DNA from: an uncultured Roseobacter sp.
GTDB lineage: Bacteria; Pseudomonadota; Alphaproteobacteria; Rhodobacterales; Rhodobacteraceae
Length of the DNA stretch: 64,000 nucleotides
Direction of reading: 5' to 3'
NCBI GenBank assembly: GCA_947501635.1
Contig: CANMWT010000001.1
Span: forward strand, 248,001 to 312,000
The position numbers and the translations under genes are program-made. Below the pieces are notes generated by a model. The model made no database searches, had not been told where the DNA came from, and worked only from the letters and a program-made list of their open reading frames with translations. Of this stretch, positions 35,352 to 43,069 are shown one piece after another (position 1 is the first letter of the stretch; each line of letters starts with the position of its first letter).

Positions 35352-36308
35352 TCAGCCGGCAATCATCTCGGACTGACGCACGATGACCTGTGCCTGCTTG
35401 ATCGAGGCGATATCCACCAGCCGGCCTTTGTAGACGGTCGCGCCTTCTCCCTTGGCTTTGGCGTCTTCCATGGCAGCGAGTATTTCGCGCGCTTCGGTGA
35501 CGGCTGCGTCGGAGGGGGTGAAGACTTCGTTTGCGATGGCCACCTGTTTGGGGTGGATTGCCCATTTGCCGACCATACCCAGCGTGGCAGAGCGGTGGGC
35601 CTGCGCGCGGAAGCCTTCGTCATCGGAAAAGTCACCGAAAGGGCCGTCGACGGGCAGGACACCATGTGTCCGGCAGGCCGCGACAATTGCTGTCTGTGCC
35701 CAGTGCCACGGGTCTGACCAGTATTTCTGGCCTTCGCGCAGCATGTAATAGTTTTCCTGCGTTCCGCCGATGCCTGTTGTTTGCATGCCCATGGAGGCTG
35801 CGAAATCCGCGGCACCCAGGCTCATGGCGGCCATGCGGGGCGAGGCGGCGGCGATTTCCTCGACATGGGCAATGCCGGCGGCGGATTCGATGATGACCTC
35901 GAAGGTGATTTTCTTGTTGCGGCCTTTGGCGGATTCGATGGCCGATACCAGCGCATCGACTGCGTATATGTCGCCCGCGCAGCCGACTTTGGGGATCATG
36001 ATCTGGTCGAGGCGGTCACCGGCATTTTCGAGCAGGTCGACCACGTCTTTGTACCAGTAAGGTGTGTCGAGGCCGTTGATACGGACCGAGAGCGTTTTGG
36101 TGCCCCAGTCTACGGCGGAGATTGCGTCGATGACGTTGGCGCGTGCGCTGTCCTTGTCACTGGGGGCGACGCTGTCTTCGAGGTCGAGGTTGATCACATC
36201 CGCGGCGGAGGCCGCCATTTTTTCAAAGATTGCAGGACGCGAGCCGGGTCCGAACAACTGGCAGCGGTTCGGGCGTGACGGGGCGGTTGGCTGGATGCGA
36301 AAGCTCAT
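35352..36308 (-). CDS. mcl1: L-malyl-CoA/beta-methylmalyl-CoA lyase
   Basis: A 318-residue CitE-like aldolase, the same length as Rhodobacter Mcl1. It starts MSFRIQPTAPSRPNRCQLFGPGSRPAIFEKM in outline and has INLDLEDSVAP, the metal-binding glutamate in FEVIIESAAGIAHVEE, LGAADFAASMGMQ and the C-terminal KWAIHPKQVAIANEVF. In the ethylmalonyl-CoA pathway it cleaves beta-methylmalyl-CoA to glyoxylate and propionyl-CoA. ATG 36308 gives the family N-terminus; the upstream open extension does not. Confidence 0.92.
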   Translation of the reverse strand: MSFRIQPTAPSRPNRCQLFGPGSRPAIFEKMAASAADVINLDLEDSVAPSDKDSARANVIDAISAVDWGTKTLSVRINGLDTPYWYKDVVDLLENAGDRLDQIMIPKVGCAGDIYAVDALVSAIESAKGRNKKITFEVIIESAAGIAHVEEIAAASPRMAAMSLGAADFAASMGMQTTGIGGTQENYYMLREGQKYWSDPWHWAQTAIVAACRTHGVLPVDGPFGDFSDDEGFRAQAHRSATLGMVGKWAIHPKQVAIANEVFTPSDAAVTEAREILAAMEDAKAKGEGATVYKGRLVDIASIKQAQVIVRQSEMIAG

Positions 36309-36371
36309 GGAGACCTCATCGGGTAATATTATTTCAGAACATACTGCAGTGCTGTTATTAAATTGCGTGAC

Positions 36372-36402
36372 ATGCTGCAAGTGCATTTCGCGTTTGCAGC
36401 AT
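36372..36402. promoter_or_regulatory. Inverted repeat between mcl1 and dgcN
   Basis: ATGCTGCAA and TTGCAGCAT form a perfect 9-bp inverted repeat around a 13-base spacer, in the divergent gap between mcl1 and dgcN. It could be an operator for either gene or a hairpin. The bound factor is unknown. Confidence 0.4.
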
Positions 36403-36562
36403 CCGAAACGGTGCTTGTGGATTTGCAGAGCAATTACCGTGCATATTTTTTGGCAATCTTCGAAGAATTTCGCGTTTTGTGGCGGCGTTGCGCCGTTTTA
36501 AAGATGTCTTTGCGCTGCGTTTCGGCGAATTTTGAGCGAAATGCAAACCTGGAGGATGTGCG

Positions 36563-37564
36563 ATGATCGAGACCCCGTATCTTTTGTTTCTGGGCGATGC
36601 CTCGGACCAGCTGGCGGCGAAAGTGGCGCAGGGCATCAAGGACTGGCGTCCGGAAAATGCCGTGGGTCAGTACCGGTTGCCGGGGTGTCAGGCGGATGTG
36701 GGCCTGACGGATATGACGTTGGCAGAGGCCAAGGCGGCCGGTGCCAGGACAGTTGTGATCGGTGTGGCCAACCGCGGCGGATACATCAGCGCGGCGTGGC
36801 GTGCAGTGTTGGTCGAGGCGCTGGAAGCCGGTTTCGATCTGGCCAGCGGGTTGCACAACCTGTTGCGCGATGAGGGAGAGCTTGTTGCGGCAGCGCAGGT
36901 GCATGGCCGGACCTTGCATGATGTGCGGGTTCCCACGGACGCCTACCCGATTGCCACTGGCGTGAAGCGCAGCGGCAAACGTGTACTGGCCGTGGGTACG
37001 GATTGTTCTGCGGGCAAGATGTACACGGCTTTGGCATTGGATGCGGCAATGCGGGAGCGGGGCATGAAGAGCACTTTTCGCGCCACCGGCCAGACCGGGA
37101 TCCTCATCACCGGGTCCGGTGTGCCGCTGGACGCGGTGATCGCGGATTTCATGGCCGGGTCGGTCGAGTATCTGACGCCGGACAATGACCCGGATCATTG
37201 GGATATCATCGAAGGTCAGGGCAGTATTTTCCATGTGTCCTATTCGGGGGTGACGCTGGCGTTGATACATGGCGGTCAGCCGGATGCGCTGATTATCTGT
37301 CATGAGCCGACGCGCAAGCACATGCGGGGATTGCCCGGATATGCGGTGCCGACGATCGAATCGGTGCGCGATATCACCTTGCAGCTGGCGCGGGTGGCAA
37401 ACCCCGAGTGTCAGGTGGTTGGCATTTCGATTAACACGCAGCACCTTGGAGAGGCGGAGGCCAATGCCTATTGCGCCGAAGTCGAGGCGCGTCTGGGCTT
37501 GCCGACGCTGGACCCGTTCCGGCATGGTGCGGCGCGGCTGGCGGAGGCGCTTGCGGCGTTGTAA
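36563..37564 (+). CDS. dgcN: DgcN family N-acetyltransferase (DUF1611)
   Basis: A 333-residue DUF1611 protein. The N-terminal Rossmann-like part has VIGVANRGGYI; the C-terminal P-loop-like domain begins RVLAVGTDCSAGKMYTALAL and continues TGQTGILITGSGVPLDA and GQGSIFHVSYSGVTLALIHG. The family is named DgcN for its part in D-glutamate catabolism, where it is reported to acetylate D-glutamate. A GGAGG precedes the ATG. dgcA follows after 64 bases that contain a dispersed element. Confidence 0.85.
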   Translation: MIETPYLLFLGDASDQLAAKVAQGIKDWRPENAVGQYRLPGCQADVGLTDMTLAEAKAAGARTVVIGVANRGGYISAAWRAVLVEALEAGFDLASGLHNLLRDEGELVAAAQVHGRTLHDVRVPTDAYPIATGVKRSGKRVLAVGTDCSAGKMYTALALDAAMRERGMKSTFRATGQTGILITGSGVPLDAVIADFMAGSVEYLTPDNDPDHWDIIEGQGSIFHVSYSGVTLALIHGGQPDALIICHEPTRKHMRGLPGYAVPTIESVRDITLQLARVANPECQVVGISINTQHLGEAEANAYCAEVEARLGLPTLDPFRHGAARLAEALAAL

Positions 37565-37581
37565 GAGCCGCGGTGCGGCGG

Positions 37582-37618
37582 TTTGTGCCTTCGGCGAGGA
37601 TATTTGAAGACCAAAGAA
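37582..37618 (+). repeat. Dispersed intergenic element, copy 4 (between dgcN and dgcA)
   Basis: Identical over 37 bases to 35223-35259. Its end is 10 bases before the dgcA ATG, so the bases AAGAAGGGG at the element border probably provide the dgcA ribosome binding site. Confidence 0.75.
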
Positions 37619-37628
37619 GGGGCTTCCT

Positions 37629-38594
37629 ATGCAAATTGAGGTGAGCTGTGATGTTTTTCGGCTGGCGCAGGTTTTTACAATCAGTCGAGGGTCGCGGACC
37701 GAAGCCCGGGTGCTGACTGTCAGGATCACGGAGGACGCGCATCAGGGTTGGGGTGAATGTGTGCCTTATGCCCGCTACGGCGAGACGCTGGAGAGTGTCA
37801 CGGAACAGATTGCCGCTTTGCCTGCGGATTTTTCGCGTAAGGATCTTTACGGGTTGTTGCCTGCCGGGGCGGCGCGCAATGCAGTTGATTGTGCGCTGTG
37901 GGATCTGCAGGCGAAGCGCGCGGGCGTGCGGGTCTGGGAGTTGGCGGGACTTGCCGCGCCCGGGCCGGAGATTACCGCCTATACGTTGTCGCTTGACACA
38001 CCGGAGAAGATGCGCGTGCAGGCGGCTGCCCATGCACAGCGTCCCTTGCTCAAGATCAAGCTGGGCACGCCTGATGACATGCCGCGTCTTGAGGCGGTGC
38101 GGGCGGGCGCGCCGGCGGCGCAGATCATTGTGGATGCCAATGAGGGATGGTCGGCGGAGGTTTACGCCGATCTTGCGCCCCATCTGGTGAAGCTGGGTGT
38201 GGAACTGGTGGAGCAGCCACTGCCCGCGGGGGCGGATGATGCGCTGTTGGGCATGGCGCGGCCTGTGCCGTTATGTGCGGATGAAAGCTGCCATGACCGG
38301 GCCAGTCTGGCGGGTCTTGCAGGCAAATACGATGTTATCAACATCAAGCTGGACAAAACAGGAGGTCTGACCGAGGCCCTGGCGTTGCGTCGCGAAGGGG
38401 TGGCGTTGGGCTATGGTGTGATGGTCGGCTGTATGATCGGATCGAGCCTTGCGATGGCGCCGGCAACGCTTGTGGCGCAAGGCGCTTTGGTGACCGATCT
38501 GGACGGGCCGCTGTTGCTGGCAGAGGACCGCGCTGTACCTTTGGTGTTTGATGAGAAGGGTGTGCATCCGCCGCAGGCAGCGCTTTGGGGGTGA
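37629..38594 (+). CDS. dgcA: Enolase-superfamily racemase, DgcA type (N-acetyl-D-Glu racemase/dipeptide epimerase-like)
   Basis: A 321-residue member of the muconate-lactonizing subgroup. The paired catalytic lysines are in LLKIKLG and NIKLDKTGG; metal ligands are in IIVDANEGW, VEQPLP and LCADESC. Dipeptide epimerases share this architecture; adjacency to dgcN favours the N-acetyl-glutamate racemase role. Together they would turn D-glutamate into N-acetyl-L-glutamate. The specificity is inferred from the neighbour, not from a diagnostic residue I can point to. Confidence 0.85.
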   Translation: MQIEVSCDVFRLAQVFTISRGSRTEARVLTVRITEDAHQGWGECVPYARYGETLESVTEQIAALPADFSRKDLYGLLPAGAARNAVDCALWDLQAKRAGVRVWELAGLAAPGPEITAYTLSLDTPEKMRVQAAAHAQRPLLKIKLGTPDDMPRLEAVRAGAPAAQIIVDANEGWSAEVYADLAPHLVKLGVELVEQPLPAGADDALLGMARPVPLCADESCHDRASLAGLAGKYDVINIKLDKTGGLTEALALRREGVALGYGVMVGCMIGSSLAMAPATLVAQGALVTDLDGPLLLAEDRAVPLVFDEKGVHPPQAALWG

Positions 38595-38785
38595 CGGACG
38601 GGGTGCCCTGCGGCCTTCTATAAAAGGCGCCGTCAGCCGGTGGTGACCGGTGGCGCAACCGGGCTGTGTGTCCGGTGCGGCGGTGCGTGGTGAAACGGTA
38701 TTGCGCTTGTGCAATGGAAGGTTCTAGATGGGGCGGCGCGGGCCTTTGTCCCTGCGGGGACAGTTGACTGAAGAGGGAAAACGCG

Positions 38786-39646
38786 ATGCGGATGGTCTAT
38801 GTAAACGGCGAGTACATGCCTGAGAACGAGGCAAAGGTCTCTATCTTCGATCGCGGGTTTCTGATGGCCGATGGGGTCTATGAGGTAACATCCGTTCTGG
38901 ACGGCAAGCTGATTGACTTTGACGGGCATGCGGTTCGGCTGCAGCGGTCGCTGGATGCTTTGGATATGCGCAACCCGATCTCGAAAGAGGCGTTGTTGGA
39001 GGTGCATCGCGAGTTGGTGCGCATGAACGGTATTATCGAAGGTATGATCTATCTGCAGATCACACGCGGCGCGCCGGGCGATCGCGATTTTGCCTTTCCC
39101 GACCCGGACGAGACCGCGCCGACGATTGTGCTTTTTACCCAGAACAAGCCGGGGCTGGCCGATAGCCCTGCTGCGAAGAAAGGTATGAAAGTCATTAGCA
39201 TAGAGGATATCCGCTGGGGCCGTCGCGACATCAAGACGGTGCAGTTGCTGTACCCGTCCATGGGCAAGATGATGGCCAAAAAAGCGGGCGCAGACGATGC
39301 ATGGATGATCGAGGACGGCTTTGTCACCGAGGGCACGTCCAACAATGCCTATATCGTCAAGGACAACAAGATCATCACCCGCGCTTTGAGCAATGACATT
39401 CTGCACGGCATCACCCGTGCGGCTGTTTTGCGGTTCGCGCGCGAGGCGCAGATGGAGGTCGAGGAGCGCAACTTTACCATCGAGGAGGCCATGCAGGCGG
39501 ATGAGGCCTTTATCACCTCGGCGAGCACGTTCGTGATGCCGGTGGTCGAGATTGATGGCAGCGTACTGGGCGACGGCACGCCGGGCCGTGTGGCGCCGCG
39601 GCTGCGCGAAATCTATCTTGAAGAAAGCCTGAAGGCGGCGGTTTGA
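38786..39646 (+). CDS. dat: D-amino-acid transaminase
   Basis: A 286-residue fold-type IV aminotransferase close in length to Bacillus D-amino-acid transaminase. KVSIFDRGFLMADGVYEVTSVLDGKL is at the N-terminus; the PLP lysine is K150 in RRDIKTVQLL, matching the family position near 145. EGTSNNAYIV and GITRAAVLRFA bind cofactor phosphate. It moves the amino group of D-amino acids to 2-oxoglutarate, giving D-glutamate. GAGGG precedes the ATG. It lies 191 bases after dgcA in the same direction. Confidence 0.88.
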   Translation: MRMVYVNGEYMPENEAKVSIFDRGFLMADGVYEVTSVLDGKLIDFDGHAVRLQRSLDALDMRNPISKEALLEVHRELVRMNGIIEGMIYLQITRGAPGDRDFAFPDPDETAPTIVLFTQNKPGLADSPAAKKGMKVISIEDIRWGRRDIKTVQLLYPSMGKMMAKKAGADDAWMIEDGFVTEGTSNNAYIVKDNKIITRALSNDILHGITRAAVLRFAREAQMEVEERNFTIEEAMQADEAFITSASTFVMPVVEIDGSVLGDGTPGRVAPRLREIYLEESLKAAV

Positions 39647-39929
39647 GCGCTTGGCGAAAGATTTGCGCAACGTGCGTTGGCCTGTGTGGCCTGCATGGTG
39701 CTGTACCGCGCGCTATGACCATAAGAAGGTGACTTAATTCGTGCCGGCATAGCGTCGGCGCGCCGGCGGTTTTTTCTGTTAATCTACCGTTTTTGCGCTC
39801 TGCGGGGCCATTCGTGATGGCGCGGTAAGTGAAGCGTGCTGCGGGCTGGCATATTCCGTGCAGGCAGGTAAAGCTGCGCACGACACAGACCCGGGACAGG
39901 TCACGTATTGGGCGGGGAGCGCAGGGCCA

Positions 39930-40379
39930 ATGGCGACGCTGGAGGAGATCAGGGGCAAGGTTGGATCGGTGCTGGGAGTATCGGATTGGGTGGAGATCAC
40001 GCAGGCGCGTATCGACGCCTTTGCCGATCTCACCGAGGACTGGCAACCGATCCATCTGGACGTGGCTGCAGGACAGGCGGCTGGATTTGACGGCACGGTG
40101 GCGCATGGGTTTCTGACGCTGTCGATGTTGTCGGTGATGTCCTATCAGGTGTTGCCGCAGATGGCCGGGGAGAGCGCGTCGTTGAACTACGGGTTTGACC
40201 GCATCCGGTTTATCGCCCCCGTGCCCGCCGGCGCGCGCGTGCGCGGGCATTTCACACTGGCCGAGGTCACGCCGCGGTCGGATACTGGCTGGATGCTGCG
40301 TTTTGACGTGACTGTCGAGATTGAAGGCCAGCAGAAGCCCGCGCTGACGGCGGACTGGCTGGGGCTTTACCTGTTTTAG
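39930..40379 (+). CDS. MaoC-like (R)-specific enoyl-CoA hydratase
   Basis: A 149-residue single hot-dog domain. The hydratase 2 motif with catalytic Asp and His is in FADLTEDWQPIHLD, followed by TVAHGFLTLSMLS and a C-terminal LNYGFDRIRFIAPVPAGARVRG. It hydrates 2-enoyl-CoA to (R)-3-hydroxyacyl-CoA. ATG 39930 gives the usual family start MATLEEIRGKVG; the longer open frame before it looks unrelated. It ends at a hairpin shared with the convergent DUF1244 gene. Confidence 0.87.
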   Translation: MATLEEIRGKVGSVLGVSDWVEITQARIDAFADLTEDWQPIHLDVAAGQAAGFDGTVAHGFLTLSMLSVMSYQVLPQMAGESASLNYGFDRIRFIAPVPAGARVRGHFTLAEVTPRSDTGWMLRFDVTVEIEGQQKPALTADWLGLYLF

Positions 40380-40403
40380 GGGCCCTTGCGGTCAAAGGGC
40401 CCC
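40379..40403. terminator. Hairpin between convergent MaoC and DUF1244 genes
   Basis: GGGGCCCTT pairs with AAGGGCCCC around a short loop. It overlaps the end of the maoC-like gene; there is no strong T tract, so it may serve both convergent messages. Confidence 0.55.
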
Positions 40404-40421
40404 GCAGTGCGCAGGCGGGGT

Positions 40422-40733
40422 TTACTCTTTGCCCACGTTTTCAGCGAAGGATTTTTTGAAGGCCTCTTGCTGTGTGCCGCTTGCCTCTGTCTGGTAGTTG
40501 GCTTTCCAGTCCGCCATTGTCATGCCGTAAAAGAGTTCGCGCGCATCGTCCTTGGTCATTTCGATCCCCTTTTCGGCGGCTGCTTCCTGATACCAGCGGC
40601 TCAGGCAATTGCGGCAAAAGCCGGCGAGGTTCATCATGTCGATGTTTTGCACGTCTGTGCGGTCTTCCATGAGGTGCTTTTGCAAGCGGCGGAAGGCTGC
40701 GGCCTGCAGTTCGATTTCAGTCTGTGTGGGCAT
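40422..40733 (-). CDS. DUF1244 family protein
   Basis: A 103-residue cytoplasmic protein. The family pattern is LQKHLMEDRTDVQNIDMMNLAGFCRNCLSRWY followed by DDARELFYGMTMADWKANYQ. Two cysteines in CRNC are conserved and could bind metal. The domain is found in alpha- and gammaproteobacteria and has no assigned function. It is divergent from pyruvate kinase. Confidence 0.88.
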   Translation of the reverse strand: MPTQTEIELQAAAFRRLQKHLMEDRTDVQNIDMMNLAGFCRNCLSRWYQEAAAEKGIEMTKDDARELFYGMTMADWKANYQTEASGTQQEAFKKSFAENVGKE

Positions 40734-40932
40734 TTGTGCGGCTCCTGAATTGCGTTGCGTGACAGATTGGGGTCGTGAGCATCACTGTCAAGCGTTGCGC
40801 TGGCATTGTCTGGCGTGTCATCAAGGTTTCAACCATAGCGCCATATGATTGTGGCGGTTGCACCGCGGGCTGGTTTGAGAGATAAGAGCAGCAGTCTGTT
40901 AGCGATAACATGAAGAGAGGGACAGGACCGTC

Positions 40933-42381
40933 ATGAGACGCCACCGTAATGTGAAAATCGTCGCCACGCTGGGGCCAGCGTCGAGTGATTACGAAATGAT
41001 CCGTGCGTTGCACGAAGCTGGTGCGGATGTGTTCCGGCTAAACATGAGCCACGGGACGCATGAAGAAATCCGCGAGCGGCATGCGATCATTCGCAAGATC
41101 GAGGCGGATGTGGGGTCAAACATTTGTATTCTGGCGGATTTGCAGGGGCCAAAGCTGCGGGTCGGGGTCTTTGCCAATGACGAGGGCGAAATGCTCGAAG
41201 ATGGTGCCGCGTTTCGGATGGACCTTGACGATGCGCCGGGGGATGCGCAGCGGGTGAACCTGCCGCATCCGGAGATTTTCCAAGCGCTGGAGCCGGGTTC
41301 GACGCTTTTGGTCAATGATGGCAAGATCAGGTTGCGGGTTGAGGATTGCAGTGCATCTCATGCCAATTGCACCGTGATTGCGGGGGGTGTGATTTCCAAC
41401 CGCAAGGGAGTGAATGTGCCCGATGTTGTGCTGCCGCTGGCGGCGCTGTCCGACAAGGACCGTAAGGATCTTGAGTTTGTCTGTGCGCTGGGCGTGGACT
41501 GGCTGGCGCTGAGTTTCGTGCAGCGGGCAGATGACGTGCTGGAGGCGTCCGCGCTGGCCAACGGGCGCGCGGCGATCCTCAGCAAGATCGAAAAGCCCGC
41601 GGCGGTGAACAATTTCAACGAGATTTTGGCGGTGAGCGACGGGATCATGGTTGCGCGTGGTGATCTTGGGGTGGAGTTGCCGGTGCAGAATGTGCCGCCC
41701 ATTCAGAAGCGGCTGGTGCGCAAGTGCCGTAGCGCGGCCAAGCCGGTGATTGTTGCCACGCAGATGATGGAGAGCATGATCGAGAGCCCGATGCCCACAC
41801 GTGCGGAGGTGTCGGATGTGGCGACGGCGATTTATGAAGGCGCGGATGCGATAATGTTGTCGGCGGAGTCCGCGGCGGGAGATTATCCCGTTGAGGCGGT
41901 GACCACGATGAACAATGTGGCCATCGAAGTCGAGCAGGACCCGACATATACGCAGATCATCGAGGCCTCGCGCGAATCCAAGGGGGCGACCATCGCGGAT
42001 GGTATTGTATCGGCCGCCCGCGAGATTGCCGAGACGACGAACATCAAGGCAATTTGTTGCTTTAGCCAGAGTGGCACGACGGCTGCGCTGGTGGCGCGGG
42101 AGCGTCCCCGTGTGCCGATCATCGTGATGACATCGGTTGTGGGCACAGCGCGGCGGTTGACGCTGACCTGGGGGACCAACTGCGTGGTGACAGACGCGCT
42201 GGAGCGGTTCAAGCAGGCGGTTGTTGCCTCTGCGCGTGCCGCGCGTGCGCTGGGCTATGCCGATGAGAATGACCAGATCGTCGTGACTGCAGGACTGCCG
42301 TTCAACGTGCCGGGCAGTACGAATATTTTGCGTGTGGCGCCGTGCAATGAGAAGCTGATTTTTAACACAGATCCCGAGTAG
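40933..42381 (+). CDS. pyk: Pyruvate kinase
   Basis: A 482-residue pyruvate kinase. VKIVATLGPASSDYEMIRALHEAGADVFRLNMSHG opens the barrel; the B domain follows at about residues 70-170. ILSKIEKPAAVNNFNEI, VARGDLGVELP and the KPVIVATQMMESMIESPMPTRAEVSDVA signature complete the active site. The C-terminal regulatory domain is full length. It makes ATP and pyruvate from phosphoenolpyruvate. The gene is apparently monocistronic. Confidence 0.96.
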   Translation: MRRHRNVKIVATLGPASSDYEMIRALHEAGADVFRLNMSHGTHEEIRERHAIIRKIEADVGSNICILADLQGPKLRVGVFANDEGEMLEDGAAFRMDLDDAPGDAQRVNLPHPEIFQALEPGSTLLVNDGKIRLRVEDCSASHANCTVIAGGVISNRKGVNVPDVVLPLAALSDKDRKDLEFVCALGVDWLALSFVQRADDVLEASALANGRAAILSKIEKPAAVNNFNEILAVSDGIMVARGDLGVELPVQNVPPIQKRLVRKCRSAAKPVIVATQMMESMIESPMPTRAEVSDVATAIYEGADAIMLSAESAAGDYPVEAVTTMNNVAIEVEQDPTYTQIIEASRESKGATIADGIVSAAREIAETTNIKAICCFSQSGTTAALVARERPRVPIIVMTSVVGTARRLTLTWGTNCVVTDALERFKQAVVASARAARALGYADENDQIVVTAGLPFNVPGSTNILRVAPCNEKLIFNTDPE

Positions 42382-42406
42382 CCGCACCCGGGGCAGCTTG
42401 CGGCGG

Positions 42407-43066
42407 TCAGTGCACCGTTAACAGCGACAGCACGCCGACCAGCACGAGGCTGAGCGCCCAGACGAGATCAAGGTTGAACCAGCTTCTGGACAGGAATTTC
42501 AGCCCCAGCCAGTGGTAGACGCCAAGGGCCAGCACGCCGCCGGCGGCGGTCATGGCGACGGTGTGCAGCACTGCAACCACCGCAGCGATCGCGATGTTGC
42601 CGCTGATGAGCGTGTCTGCAGCGGCGTGGCCTGCGTTGGTTTCGATGGTGCGGCAGATGCCCAGATAAATCGGCACCAACATCAGCCCCGCGCCATGGGC
42701 CATGGCCGCCAGAAAGGACCACAGCCCGATCTTTGAGGGCGGGACGCGCGCCAGAAAGCGCGGGTGGCTGCGATTGACCAGCAGGTAGAGACCCAGTGCG
42801 ATGACCAGAAAGGCCGCGCCGATCTGGATTTCGCGTTGCCAGTCGACCAGAAAGAACAGCACCGAAAACGGAAAGAGGATCGCGGCCATGGCCAGCAGGT
42901 GCCCTCCCGAGAGCGCCAGCAGTGCCTTGTAAAGGCTCGAAGGTTTGCGCTCCATCAGGGCGGAGGAGACGGCAAGCGGCCACCCCATGCCTGGGTTGAG
43001 CCCATGATAGAGGCCGGACGCAACGACGGCCCACCACAGGGCCGCCGTCGAGGTTACGTCATCCAC
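42407..43066 (-). CDS. Multi-pass membrane protein coupled to methanethiol oxidase gene
   Basis: A 219-residue protein with about six hydrophobic segments: residues around 10-30, 50-72, 80-98, 110-130, 150-180 and 195-217. A conserved-looking SGLYHGLNPGMGWPLAVSSAL stretch near the N-terminus contains a histidine that recalls metal-transport permeases of the NicO/RcnA kind, but I cannot assign it. It starts with GTG 3 bases after the mtoX stop, with a poor ribosome site, suggesting translational coupling. Confidence 0.78.
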   Translation of the reverse strand: MDDVTSTAALWWAVVASGLYHGLNPGMGWPLAVSSALMERKPSSLYKALLALSGGHLLAMAAILFPFSVLFFLVDWQREIQIGAAFLVIALGLYLLVNRSHPRFLARVPPSKIGLWSFLAAMAHGAGLMLVPIYLGICRTIETNAGHAAADTLISGNIAIAAVVAVLHTVAMTAAGGVLALGVYHWLGLKFLSRSWFNLDLVWALSLVLVGVLSLLTVH

Positions 43067-43069
43067 TCG

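Noticed and set aside
41116-42387. 423-codon minus-strand frame opposite pyk
   Set aside because: Shadow of pyruvate kinase; Arg/His-rich translation with no motif.
42407-43066. Sulfite/sulfonate exporter (TauE/SafE or TauZ) to complete the taurine pathway
   Set aside because: The membrane protein is coupled to mtoX, far from the tau genes, and lacks TauE-like repeats. No sulfite or sulfate exporter gene is seen in the window.
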